DNA of 64,000 nt, from contig BPJV01000003.1 of assembly GCA_026004795.1 (NCBI GenBank), positions 434,001 through 498,000 of the forward strand. Reading direction: 5' to 3'. The notes below the pieces were generated by a model, which was given only the letters and a program-made list of their open reading frames with translations, was not told the DNA's origin and ran no database searches. The stretch is from Pirellulaceae bacterium (lineage in GTDB: Bacteria > Planctomycetota > Planctomycetia > Pirellulales > Pirellulaceae). Positions within the stretch are counted from its first letter, which is position 1. The number at the start of each line of letters is the position of its first letter. Both the position numbers and the translations under genes were made by a program. Positions 7,638-15,823 of this stretch are shown here, in pieces.

Positions 7638-8955
7638 GACAAGCACGCTCCCATTGGTGACAAATTTGCATGGAACAATCGGAGTCGCCATCGAGTGCGA
7701 TCCAGACATGACGACCGCGGACGGACGTCGCCTCGTCTCCGCTCCCGATCAGCACTAGCCGAAGTGGACCTTTTGTCCCGGCCCCGCTTTCCCACTCCGG
7801 CCGGCGCTGGTGGGACGTCACGACTACGGTGAACGCTTGGCGGCCGAAGTTGCCCGGCTGCCGCGACGATTCGGGATCGGCTTGGAAGCGAGCCAAGGCG
7901 TCGAGCAGTTGATGCAGGCTCGCCGCGCCCGGTACCAACAGGAAATCGAGATTGCCCATGACGAATCGCACCTGAGCGTGATGGGCGTGAAGTTCCTGAG
8001 CGATGCTGGCCGCCACTCGGATCGCTGTTTCGAGCTCCCGTGGGGTAAGCTTCCAGCTTGCCGTCAAGTTCCGTGACAGATCTTGGCAAGCTGGAAGCTT
8101 GCCCCACGACGCAAACGCCGCGACGTCAACCTCGACCACCACCAATCGTCGCGCGGCCGCTTGCCGTTCGGTCACGACCAGTGCCTCGCGCCGCGCGGTT
8201 TGAGCCCAGTGGATGCTGCGCAGTCGGTCGCCTTCCCGAAATGGACGGACTCCAATGACGTCGCCTTCGTAGCCCGGCCGGTCCAACAGCATGCCGATCA
8301 GGTCGGCGATGTCCCCGCCCAGTGAGGGAATCGAAGTGAGCGGCGTCGTTCGCGGCCATACCAGGAGTTCCCGCTGGACGGAGATCCGTTTTGCTGCCCG
8401 CCAGATGCCGAATGGAAACCCCGTCGTCAGTTCGGGCACGCTACGAGGGTAAACACCGCGCGCGTCCGGGCGAAACTCAAAGACATACTCCGAACGGCTC
8501 CAGCCGGGGACTCGAGCCAACGCGGCGACCGGGCGCTCTCCCGTTTCGGTTGGTTCGAGAAAGAAGCCGTTTTCAACCGCCATCCCCCACAGCGGCCAAG
8601 GCCAACGGTTGTGCAGCGACAGCCGCACCTGCACACGTTCGCCTTCGCGGCAGCGTCGGCAGTCGAATGCGATCTCGGCCGACGTGCCGCGCATCGCCAC
8701 CCACGGCCACGCTACCCCCACCAGCATCACGGCCACGAGCGCCCCAAAGATGAGCCACACTTGTGGCTCCAGGAATACTGCGGTCAACGCCGCCGCGGCA
8801 GCTCCCACGATGAACCAGCCGATCGGCTGCTTTAGCCAATAGACGTAGCGATTCGCCCACGGACAGAAGTCTTGGTTCAGCAGGGCAAGCATCTTGCTTG
8901 CCGACGGCAGGGTACAGAATCGAGGCGCGCAACCTGGAAGCTTACGCCACTTCAT
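7624..8955 (-). CDS. DUF58 domain protein with an in-frame repeat insertion
   Basis: 443 residues if it starts at the ATG at 8955; an inner ATG at 8892 (MLALLNQDF, 422 residues) is possibly the ancestral start. Two membrane helices (residues ~40-85) precede the DUF58 signature GVRPFREGDRLRSIHWAQTA, where the conserved RxGD..R.IHW block is intact. Between VVEVDVAAF and ELETAIRVAA about 26 residues are encoded by two inverted copies of the palindromic repeat (SWGKLPAC...TASWKLTPR). DUF58 proteins partner MoxR ATPases. The start overlaps the stop of the MerC-like gene by 14 nt and the end overlaps the transglutaminase start by 14 nt, in both cases inside repeat copies. Confidence 0.85.
   Translation of the reverse strand: MKWRKLPGCAPRFCTLPSASKMLALLNQDFCPWANRYVYWLKQPIGWFIVGAAAAALTAVFLEPQVWLIFGALVAVMLVGVAWPWVAMRGTSAEIAFDCRRCREGERVQVRLSLHNRWPWPLWGMAVENGFFLEPTETGERPVAALARVPGWSRSEYVFEFRPDARGVYPRSVPELTTGFPFGIWRAAKRISVQRELLVWPRTTPLTSIPSLGGDIADLIGMLLDRPGYEGDVIGVRPFREGDRLRSIHWAQTARREALVVTERQAAARRLVVVEVDVAAFASWGKLPACQDLSRNLTASWKLTPRELETAIRVAASIAQELHAHHAQVRFVMGNLDFLLVPGAASLHQLLDALARFQADPESSRQPGNFGRQAFTVVVTSHQRRPEWESGAGTKGPLRLVLIGSGDEATSVRGRHVWIALDGDSDCSMQICHQWERACHDVA
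8040..8062 (+). repeat. Palindromic repeat, copy B (inside DUF58 gene)
   Basis: A 23-nt copy beginning GTGGGGTAAGCTTCC on the plus strand. It lies head to head with copy C at 8085-8107, 22 nt away, and differs from it by one base. On the coding (minus) strand it reads in frame as TASWKLTPR. Confidence 0.9.
8085..8107 (-). repeat. Palindromic repeat, copy C (inside DUF58 gene)
   Basis: A 23-nt copy beginning GTGGGGCAAGCTTCC on the minus strand, the most regular copy: GCAAGCT and AGCTTGC are perfect arms around TCC. On the coding strand it reads in frame as SWGKLPAC. Together with copy B it forms an inverted pair that could fold as a long hairpin in the mRNA. Confidence 0.9.
8884..8902. repeat. 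Second palindrome near the DUF58 start
   Basis: GGCAAGCA-TCT-TGCTTGCC, an 8-bp perfect inverted repeat with a 3-nt centre. It overlaps the inner candidate start codon of DUF58 (ATG at 8892) and lies 27 nt from repeat copy D. It is related to, but not the same as, the KLPAC-type repeat. Confidence 0.75.
8929..8950 (-). repeat. Palindromic repeat, copy D (MerC-like/DUF58 junction)
   Basis: Read on the minus strand it begins GTGGCGTAAGCTTCCAGG; one arm has a mismatch (GGTTGC for GCTTGC). It provides the TAA stop of the MerC-like gene and codons 3-9 of the DUF58 gene (WRKLPGC), exactly the arrangement seen for copy A one gene downstream. Confidence 0.8.
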
Positions 8956-9658
8956 GGACCACCTCCTGCTCCACACCCGTCCAAGCCGGTGGCGTGGTGG
9001 CCAGAGCAAAACCTTCACTTTCCCCAGGATTGGCTGACCGGCCCCTGCGCACGGCTAAAAATCGCTCCGAGTGGGGATTACGGCAGCAACGACATTGCTG
9101 GCGATTCCACAGATGAGCGGTCACCATGCCAATGCTGCCCGCCACCGTCATGACCTGCTCGCCGCGACCGCCGAGCAAGTGATGACCGAACAACAACGCT
9201 CCGCTCAGCAGCGACACTCCCAGCATTCCGAGAGCCAGCACTCCTATCCGCCGGTGTTGACGATACCCCGCGCTCCAGGCGACGATGCCTAACGGCGCGA
9301 CCGCAGCCAACAGGCCGACGTGAATCCAGAAGTCGGTCGTCGCCGAGCAACACGCTGCATACGCGTCGTCGCCCGCCACGGGCTGGACGGCTCCGTGCAC
9401 TGCGCAACAGGATGCGCAGTGTTCACCGCCAACGCTCGCGCTGGAACGCGAATCGGCGGGTGGCGACAACATCGCTCCAGCCGTTTCCGCATTGTTTGCG
9501 TTGGACATGCTCAACACCGGTATCGCCGCCAGCACAAGCGGGAACACCACACAATGAATCATGCACAGTGTCGATGCGCACATGCCGATCGCATCGAGAT
9601 GGATATGCACTGACTTCACGCGGAATGACCTTTCTGTCGCAGGTAGCGGGTTCGTCAT
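8942..9658 (-). CDS. MerC-like Cys-rich membrane protein
   Basis: 238 residues. Helix 1 carries GMCASTLCMIHCVVFPLVL, the paired-Cys membrane segment typical of MerC-domain proteins (mercury uptake in mer operons, and of unknown metal role elsewhere). A Cys/His-rich loop follows (GEHCASCCAVHGAV and AACCSATTDF), then helices near residues 110-130 and 140-160, with HHLLGGRGEQ, AHLWNRQQCRCC and another Cys cluster. The last about 60 residues (after RNPHSERF) look low-complexity and end in the repeat-derived HEVA, so the original C-terminus may have been shorter. Neighbours are a small lipoprotein gene 19 nt upstream and the DUF58 gene. A metal transport or sensing role is inferred. Confidence 0.65.
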   Translation of the reverse strand: MTNPLPATERSFRVKSVHIHLDAIGMCASTLCMIHCVVFPLVLAAIPVLSMSNANNAETAGAMLSPPADSRSSASVGGEHCASCCAVHGAVQPVAGDDAYAACCSATTDFWIHVGLLAAVAPLGIVAWSAGYRQHRRIGVLALGMLGVSLLSGALLFGHHLLGGRGEQVMTVAGSIGMVTAHLWNRQQCRCCRNPHSERFLAVRRGRSANPGESEGFALATTPPAWTGVEQEVVHEVA

Positions 9659-9677
9659 GCCTCACTCGGTTGCCCAA

Positions 9678-10076
9678 TTAGAAGGGCGTTCCCGAACCTT
9701 CAAGCTGGTTTCGATAACGCCCTCTCTTGTCAAACTCTAAGTACATCCACTGCGGCTCCGGTTGCACGGGGTAGACCCAATAGAACCGTCGATGGCCGCG
9801 CGCATCGACATACAAGGCGCGCGATCCTTCCAGCAACGGGTTGTCGACCATGCCCCGATGCGCGGCGAAGTAATGAGTGAGCAAGGCATCATCCGCTTCC
9901 GTAGCGGACATTCTGCGCCACGTTTGCCCGTCCGCGTCGATCGTATCGGGTAGACTGAGTGGCGGTGGCGAACTTGTCGCCGAGGATGGCGAGCACCCCA
10001 GCGCCAACGGAAGCATCAGACTCAAGGCGAACGCTGGGCAAACGAGATGAACATAACTCGTTGAATGGTTCGTCAT
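9678..10076 (-). CDS. Small lipoprotein, hypothetical
   Basis: 132 residues. The N-terminus has a hydrophobic segment ending in LALGCS, a lipobox, preceded by a Thr/Ser-rich start, so an exported lipoprotein is likely. The mature region (QTWRRMSATEADDALLTHYF ... RRFYWVYPVQPEPQWMYLEF) is compact and aromatic-rich; I do not recognise the family. It lies 31 nt after the beta-propeller gene and 19 nt before the MerC-like gene, on the same strand, so it is probably part of the same unit. Confidence 0.55.
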   Translation of the reverse strand: MTNHSTSYVHLVCPAFALSLMLPLALGCSPSSATSSPPPLSLPDTIDADGQTWRRMSATEADDALLTHYFAAHRGMVDNPLLEGSRALYVDARGHRRFYWVYPVQPEPQWMYLEFDKRGRYRNQLEGSGTPF

Positions 10077-10107
10077 GACGATGATCCTTATCTATGCCGA
10101 GTTACCA

Positions 10108-11676
10108 CTATTTGGTGGCCTCGTCAGTTTTGAGGTTGGTGATGCAATACAGCCGCGTCCCGGTGCGGACGTAGAACGCGTTGTCGGTGGCGGCCACCCC
10201 GTACACAATGGGGTCGCGACTCAGCATGCGCGAGTTTTCTCGCCGCTTGCGAAACTCTTCTCCCATAGCGCGAATCTCATCACCGTCCAAAACGGAATCG
10301 CCATTCTTGTCCCCGAAAGTCAACCAGTTACGCGATTCTTCGGGCAATTCCTCCACCACGAGCTTTCCATCTCCGTTGGCGTCGTTGCGTAGCATTCGTT
10401 CCGCGAATCCAGAGGGCGATTGGCTCGCTCCGCCGCGCGAGCTTGCGTCGCTGCCAGCGGGTCGCTCGCCGCCAGCCGGGGGGCCACTGACAGTCTCGAC
10501 ATACGTCTCGGGGACGGGTGGGCTCGATTCCTCCCACAGCCGGTTCACCGCCAACTGCTTCCACTGCGCACCGGAGCGTACCACGGCGGTCACGCCGTTC
10601 TTGCCAAAGAAATAGATTCGATCGTGTGCCACGATGGGTGTGGCCCAGCACGGACCGGGTAGCCGCTGGGCGTAGTGTTCGCTACCGGTAACCCGGTCTA
10701 GACAGTACAACACACCAACACGGTTCACGTAATAGACGCAGTTGCCCGCCACCACGGGGCTGGCATAATCGCACATCGCACGCTTGGCCCGCCATAGGAC
10801 ATCGAAGCCGCCGGCAGTATTCGGTTTTAGACATACGTTGGATCGCGCCGCATTGGTCGTTGATTCAAAGTCCGACAAGGAGGCCCCCAGAAACAACAGC
10901 TCACCATCGTAGGTTGGTGACGGGATGTTGTTTCCACTAATCCCACCCATCGTCCATAGTTCCTCGCCGGTGGAGGCATCATGCATCTCGACGCTGCCTC
11001 CAGCACTGACGACGACTACGGTCCGCTCTCCCTGCGATAACACGATGGGTGAACTCCACGATTTGCACGATTTGCGCGGCGTCCGCCATTTCGTTTCGCC
11101 GGTCCGTTTGTCGAGCGATATCAGGTACGACGGCCCGTCGTGCTGGATGTTGAGCACCAGCGACTCGGCGGTTTGTACGGGGGAAGCGCCCAACCCGTGG
11201 TGGTTGTCGAACTCGCCGTAATCGCGCACCAGCGATCGCTTCCAGAGAATGTGCCCGTCGTGGGAAACGGCAAGCACGTCACCGCCTTCAAAAAAGGCAT
11301 AGACCGCGCGGTCGTCGACAACTGGCGTTGGCGCCGCGCGGGCAACGGCGTAGTTCGATGGTGCCCCGCTGCTGGCTGGCGATTCCACGCGCCACAGCAC
11401 TTCGCCGTTGTTCGCGTTGATGGCCAGTAAGACGCACGTTTCCTTCTGCGGACCTACGACCGCCGTCACGTAGACACGGCCACCCCAAGTCACGGGGGAC
11501 GACTGACCGTATCCGGGCAACTCTCGTTGCCAAGCGATCCCCTCAGTGGGCGACCAGGTGAGCGGCAAGTCTGCGGCATTGATGGTCGATGAACCGCCAT
11601 TTCGAAAGCTGACCCAAGATGGCGAATCCACATCGGTACCGAAAATCATAGCCAAGTACATTGCAAGTGCAGTCAT
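10108..11676 (-). CDS. PQQ-type beta-propeller protein with EF-hand repeats
   Basis: 522 residues. Repeated blades of the quinoprotein type are visible (INANNGEVLWRVES, DKRTGETKWRTPR, DASTGEELWTMG, DRVTGSEHYAQR), each with the A/D-x-x-TGE-x-x-W pattern of PQQ-like beta-propellers. Near residues 430-475 there are two EF-hand-like calcium loops, NDANGDGKLVVEEL and DKNGDSVLDGDEI, and then a final blade (VYGVAATDNAFYVRTGTRLYCI). The N-terminus is short and hydrophobic (MTALAMYLAMIFG), so export is likely. AAGGAT precedes the ATG. Such proteins are common next to DUF1559 genes in planctomycetes; no enzyme activity can be read from the sequence. Confidence 0.75.
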   Translation of the reverse strand: MTALAMYLAMIFGTDVDSPSWVSFRNGGSSTINAADLPLTWSPTEGIAWQRELPGYGQSSPVTWGGRVYVTAVVGPQKETCVLLAINANNGEVLWRVESPASSGAPSNYAVARAAPTPVVDDRAVYAFFEGGDVLAVSHDGHILWKRSLVRDYGEFDNHHGLGASPVQTAESLVLNIQHDGPSYLISLDKRTGETKWRTPRKSCKSWSSPIVLSQGERTVVVVSAGGSVEMHDASTGEELWTMGGISGNNIPSPTYDGELLFLGASLSDFESTTNAARSNVCLKPNTAGGFDVLWRAKRAMCDYASPVVAGNCVYYVNRVGVLYCLDRVTGSEHYAQRLPGPCWATPIVAHDRIYFFGKNGVTAVVRSGAQWKQLAVNRLWEESSPPVPETYVETVSGPPAGGERPAGSDASSRGGASQSPSGFAERMLRNDANGDGKLVVEELPEESRNWLTFGDKNGDSVLDGDEIRAMGEEFRKRRENSRMLSRDPIVYGVAATDNAFYVRTGTRLYCITNLKTDEATK

Positions 11677-11779
11677 CGTCTTAAATCCTTTCCGCGAGAT
11701 GTTTCGTCTCGACTGTCTCAGTGCTTGTGAGGAACGTTTTCGTACCTATGAAAGAGCCTATATCGGTCGTGTGGCCGAG

Positions 11780-12748
11780 TTAAAAGTCGTCCAAAACCTG
11801 CCCGTCGTTCCGAGCGTGCAGGTTCCGCCACGTCACCAGGTTGATTGTTTCCGCGATAAAGCGAACGCTTCCGTCCGCCAGCGCAACGTTAACGCCCCCA
11901 GGGTGCAGGCTGCGCGCACCCATCAGAGCGTCGCCGTGATGCGAAACATCAGGTAGCGGCGAATTCGGGGGAAAGTAAGCGTTGATCAACGTCTGGTAAG
12001 TGAGATTCCGAATCCATTGCCCTGCCCGCCGGCCGGTGAACCGCGCCGCAGGACGTGCCGCGAGGTCATCCGCGTTGGCCGAGCATGGCGCGCCGCCGCT
12101 GACGATCTTCATTTGCGTTTGGGCATCTAGCAAAGTCGTGGTGTCCACTCCGCGCGATCCGAATCGCGTTTCGGCAAACAACACGGTGTTGCTCGTGCCG
12201 TCTGTGATGTCCCTGAACTTGGTCGTAGAACCTCGCCAGAACACTCCGTTGGCAAGCCCGCTGCTGCTGCAGTAATTCATTCCGGCGCCCGAGCCCATGT
12301 TGGCCATGTAGTTGCCGCCAGCCCACACATGGTTGTTTTGCGTGTACAACACTTCTCCAGAGTCGCTGGGACAGATCAAGACCGGAATTGGCTTGCCTAC
12401 GACTGGCGCCAAGGGAGGATTGACCGTTGGGTTCCACGGCACCCCAACCAATAATGGCTGGCGGAAGTCGATCAACGCCTGCAGATTTCCCTGTTCAATG
12501 AAAGGCAAAACTAACGCCTGAGCCGAGTATCCGTACAGGGAATCGGCCGCCGGCATCGGAAAGCTGGTGTGCGCGCCGTGATAGTTGTGAGTGGCCAGAG
12601 CAATTTGCTTCAAGTTGTTCGAACAACTCATCCGGCGCGCCGCCTCGCGTGCTGCCTGCACCGCGGGTAACAACAGGGAGACCAGAATGCCGATGATCGC
12701 AATGACAACTAGAAGCTCGACAAGGGTGAATGCGGTTCGCTGTCTCAT
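11780..12748 (-). CDS. DUF1559 family pseudopilin-like protein (second copy)
   Basis: 322 residues from the ATG at 12748, chosen because the protein then opens RQRTAFTLVELLVVIAIIG, the standard short prepilin leader. It continues with LLPAVQAAREAARRMSC and NNLKQIALATHNYH, the best-conserved part of DUF1559, and ends HPGGVNVALADGSVRFI. It is the typical form of the family and closer to consensus than the copy at 1027-2046. The beta-propeller gene follows 103 nt downstream. A truncated CobW-like GTPase frame ends 5 nt upstream of its start codon. Confidence 0.88.
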   Translation of the reverse strand: MRQRTAFTLVELLVVIAIIGILVSLLLPAVQAAREAARRMSCSNNLKQIALATHNYHGAHTSFPMPAADSLYGYSAQALVLPFIEQGNLQALIDFRQPLLVGVPWNPTVNPPLAPVVGKPIPVLICPSDSGEVLYTQNNHVWAGGNYMANMGSGAGMNYCSSSGLANGVFWRGSTTKFRDITDGTSNTVLFAETRFGSRGVDTTTLLDAQTQMKIVSGGAPCSANADDLAARPAARFTGRRAGQWIRNLTYQTLINAYFPPNSPLPDVSHHGDALMGARSLHPGGVNVALADGSVRFIAETINLVTWRNLHARNDGQVLDDF

Positions 12749-12752
12749 AGAT

Positions 12753-12872
12753 TCAACTTCTCTTGGGAAAGATTGGGACAGAAACATGGTCCAGCAGGCT
12801 CGTCTTGCCTGCTCCTAAGAAACCAGACAACACAGCGACGGAAATGGGTATATTCGTGTCCTTCATGGGCAT
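12753..12872 (-). pseudogene. N-terminal remnant of a CobW/COG0523 GTPase
   Basis: 39 codons reading IPISVAVLSGFLGAGKTSLL, then an abrupt change to SVPIFPKRS and a stop. The piece is a textbook CobW/YciC N-terminus: beta-strand plus Walker A GFLGAGKTSLL. The following family motifs (NDMSEVN-like, CxCC, NKxD) are all missing, and the stop lies 5 nt before the DUF1559 start, so the rest of an originally about 350-residue gene has been deleted. COG0523 GTPases are metallochaperones, many under zinc control, so the relic supports a metal theme for this cluster. The ~300 bases further upstream (12873-13169) show no gene I can support. Confidence 0.6.
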
Positions 12873-13169
12873 AGCATGGATCCTCGATGAAAGCAGATGA
12901 TTCGAATGAGCTGCCGCCAACCCTGGCGCACGGCGATCCTTCCGCCGCCACTTGAGATTTCTGGGGACGACGAGTCGGAAACGCGAGCGCGGAGTTTCCC
13001 CTGTCAGCCCGCCACGGTGCATGCACCACCTACACCTCAGGCGGTGGGGACAGAAAAAGCCCGGCACGTCGCCGATCGCTCCGCCATCGGACACCCCTGG
13101 CGTGAAGTGAGATGCACTACCACGAAAGAGGACGGGCCGGCGCAGCGGTCCATCACTGCGAGCATGAAC

Positions 13170-13604
13170 TCAAACCGAGCAACTAATCCCTTCCACGGGA
13201 GGGCCGCGTATCGGCACGAGCGTGATGACGCGGCTAACAACAAGAGGCTGAAACACGGCGACAAAATCGCGAACAAGCGTTTCAGCAATGGAGAATGCAA
13301 CCGGCGCTTCGATACGTTGCGGCAACGTCAGAAAGCGGCATACGGCGCAATTGTCCGGATCATGGTGCGGCGGAAGGTGCGGTGCCGATGTTGCGGGCTG
13401 GTCCTGATCAACAAGCTCTTGGTCGTGATCGTGATCGTGAGAACAACAACGATCCTCAGAGCCAGAATGCAACACACCGGACAGGCAATGCCCCTCGCCC
13501 ACATGCCAGTGCGAAAGGTCGTGCAGACCATGCTCAAAACACGCCAGTGCCGCCAGCAGGACGGCAAGAGTAGCGGCGGTATTTTTTTGAACAGCACAGT
13601 GCAT
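13170..13604 (-). CDS. Secreted His/Cys-rich protein
   Basis: 144 residues. The N-terminus has a hydrophobic stretch (TLAVLLAALACFEHGLHDL) suitable for export or anchoring. The middle is packed with metal ligands: HVGEGHCL, CCSHDHDHDQ and PPHHDPDNCAVCRFL. The last is a H-x-P-D-x-C-x-V-C pattern that I associate with DUF2946-like exported proteins found near copper and zinc genes. I see no strong ribosome-binding site. The composition and the CobW relic next door suggest metal binding or sequestration; the specific metal cannot be read from sequence. A longer plus-strand frame over the same region has no recognisable content. Confidence 0.55.
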   Translation of the reverse strand: MHCAVQKNTAATLAVLLAALACFEHGLHDLSHWHVGEGHCLSGVLHSGSEDRCCSHDHDHDQELVDQDQPATSAPHLPPHHDPDNCAVCRFLTLPQRIEAPVAFSIAETLVRDFVAVFQPLVVSRVITLVPIRGPPVEGISCSV

Positions 13605-13857
13605 GGTCGAACGCAGTTTGATGCAAGAAATTTGAATGCGGTCCGACCAGATCGCAGCATTATTGACGTCGCCGATAGGCTCGTCAACGGGATATACGCA
13701 ACTTGCCTGCAGGCGGTTCGGTTGGCTAAGAGAATTCGCAGAATCGGCTCAACCGACACCATCGCCGCAACCGATACAACTGTTACTGGTTGGACCTCGC
13801 ACGTGGGCGGTACGCAACGGCGTCGCCCTTCCCGCAATCTCGTGTGCGAGGGAGTCG

Positions 13858-15810
13858 ATGGAGGGAAACAGGCTAACACAAGGGCTTACACCGTTTAGCG
13901 TTGCGGCGGTGCTGGTAGCGCTGCTGTTGTCAGACGCAGGCAGCCGTCCCGCATTCTCTCAGTCACCACCCGCCGCCAGTAACAGCGCACCTCTGCGCGC
14001 CGAAACCTACGGTCGCTGGTCCCAGCCGCTACGCATCAGCCAGGGGGATTCGTTCCCCACCGTTTCGAACGAAGTGGCCTCCCCCTCAATTCAGCCGGTC
14101 CGTCCGTCGGGCCAGAATCCCGCACCGCCACCGCAGGACGACACGCGACTCCCCTACCAACATCGCCTTCCGGAAGAATTACAACCGCGCCCGGTCACGG
14201 TAGATGCCAGGCAACAACAGGATCGGTTTATCCCCAAGATCATCGATCCGGAACAGGAATTGAATCTCCTGGTCGGGCACCCGCGCATCCTGACGTTCGC
14301 CGAATGGGCTACCAAGCCACAAGTGCGGCTTTACCTCGCCGATGAGAACATTGTCCGCTGGGACATCATCTCCGACACGGAAGTCGCTGTTGTCGGATTA
14401 CAACCCGGGACCACGGTACTGACGATCTGGTTCAATGATCCGACGGCCGATTCCGGCAAACGCGTCCTCAGTTTTCGCGTGCGCGTGTTCGAAGATCCTC
14501 AGTTCCGCGCCACGATCGCCGACCTCGAGCGGCAAATCGCCGAGTTGTTCCCTGACAGCCACGTGCAGCTTTCGATCGTGCACAACCGATTGGTCGTGCG
14601 TGGCCAGGCGAAGGATGCTATCGAAGCGGCTCAGATTCTCAGCTTACTGGCGCAGACACGAGGAGGAGGGCAGTCGGCCCGTGATGGACAAGCCAGCATC
14701 ACGACCACCAACGTGTTCGTCGATCGCGACGTATTTGAAATGGAAGACCAGGCAGCCATCCGCCGCTCTCTGTTCGACTCGGCGGCCATCGCCCGCTCCG
14801 GCATCATCAACTTGCTGACCATTCCCGGTGAACAACAGGTGACGCTACATGTGACCCTGGCTGAAGTGAACCGTAGCGCCCTGCGTTCCATCGGCGCGAA
14901 CGTCGAGATTGGAGGCAGCGGCGACGTCAACTTCGTCTCTCTGCTGCTGCCCAACGGTTTCACGGCCGCTGGCGGCGGCAACCTGGCAATCGACTATCCC
15001 GACTTCCGCTTGGCCCTGAATGCTCTGCGTGATCTCGGCTTCGCGCGCACGCTGGCCGAGCCGAATCTGACCGCGATCAACGGCCAAGTCGCCTCCTTCC
15101 GGGCTGGCGATACCTTTCCCGTCCCCAACGCGCAGACGGCATTCGGCGGAGTCGGCCAAAGCGTAAGCCAGCAGTTTGTCGGCGTCGACGTACAGTTCGT
15201 TCCGTATATCGTCGACCGCGATCGCATCCGACTGCGAGTGCGTGGGCAAGTGAGTGTGAGGGACGACGAGGAAGGTGCCAACATCGCCGGCACCAATGTT
15301 CCCGGCACGCGCACGCGCGACTTTTTCACCACGGTCGAGCTGCGGGACGGACAAACGCTGGCCATGGCGGGGTTGATCCAAACTACCCTGGTTGGCGATT
15401 CCCGGCGCATCCCCTGGCTAGGCGACCTCCCGGTGGTAGGAAGCCTGTTCGGAAACAAGAACAACGTGGCCACCGAACAGGAGTTGGTCGTTCTGGTCAC
15501 CCCCGAGCTTACTCATCCTTTAGAGCAATGCGAGCGCCCGCCGCTGCCTGGATCCGACCTGTACGAACCGACCGATCACGAGTTCTATCTTGGCAACCGT
15601 ATGGAAAGCCGCCGGATGCAGGACTTCCGCAGTCCCGTTCGCACCGACATGTTGAGGATTCGGCAGTTCGAACAATGCTGCCATGACCACTACATCCTCG
15701 GGCCCAGCGGCTACAGCCAGGGTATTCCCGCCGCACCGAATGTTTCCCCGCTCCCGAACCATGCGGAAGTGATCTCCCTGCCGTCCCAAGAATACCGTTT
15801 CCAAGACTGA
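13858..15810 (+). CDS. Tad/Flp pilus secretin (CpaC/RcpA-like)
   Basis: 650 residues from the ATG at 13858 (GAGGGAG just upstream). A signal-like hydrophobic stretch (VAAVLVALLLSD) is followed by a Pro-rich region. The N-terminal pilus-secretin domain comes next (INLLVGHPRILTF, TVLTIWF, near residues 140-225), then a BON-like segment (DSHVQLSIVHNRLVVRGQA). The C-terminal secretin domain spans residues ~330-560, with VTLHVTLAEVNRSALRSIG, the LAEPNLTAINGQVASFRAG motif and ELRDGQTLAMAGLI, then PWLGDLPVVGSLF and ELVVLVTPEL. These are all hallmark CpaC motifs. It forms the outer-membrane pore for Flp pili. Two lipoprotein genes follow closely. The protein's last about 90 residues are extra. Confidence 0.9.
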   Translation: MEGNRLTQGLTPFSVAAVLVALLLSDAGSRPAFSQSPPAASNSAPLRAETYGRWSQPLRISQGDSFPTVSNEVASPSIQPVRPSGQNPAPPPQDDTRLPYQHRLPEELQPRPVTVDARQQQDRFIPKIIDPEQELNLLVGHPRILTFAEWATKPQVRLYLADENIVRWDIISDTEVAVVGLQPGTTVLTIWFNDPTADSGKRVLSFRVRVFEDPQFRATIADLERQIAELFPDSHVQLSIVHNRLVVRGQAKDAIEAAQILSLLAQTRGGGQSARDGQASITTTNVFVDRDVFEMEDQAAIRRSLFDSAAIARSGIINLLTIPGEQQVTLHVTLAEVNRSALRSIGANVEIGGSGDVNFVSLLLPNGFTAAGGGNLAIDYPDFRLALNALRDLGFARTLAEPNLTAINGQVASFRAGDTFPVPNAQTAFGGVGQSVSQQFVGVDVQFVPYIVDRDRIRLRVRGQVSVRDDEEGANIAGTNVPGTRTRDFFTTVELRDGQTLAMAGLIQTTLVGDSRRIPWLGDLPVVGSLFGNKNNVATEQELVVLVTPELTHPLEQCERPPLPGSDLYEPTDHEFYLGNRMESRRMQDFRSPVRTDMLRIRQFEQCCHDHYILGPSGYSQGIPAAPNVSPLPNHAEVISLPSQEYRFQD

Positions 15811-15823
15811 GGAAGACCAAGCC

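Noticed and set aside
12897-13898. A 333-codon plus-strand frame over the CobW relic and the His-rich protein
   Set aside because: Its content is Arg/Thr-rich and random-looking, whereas the minus-strand frame has an export signal and clustered metal ligands.
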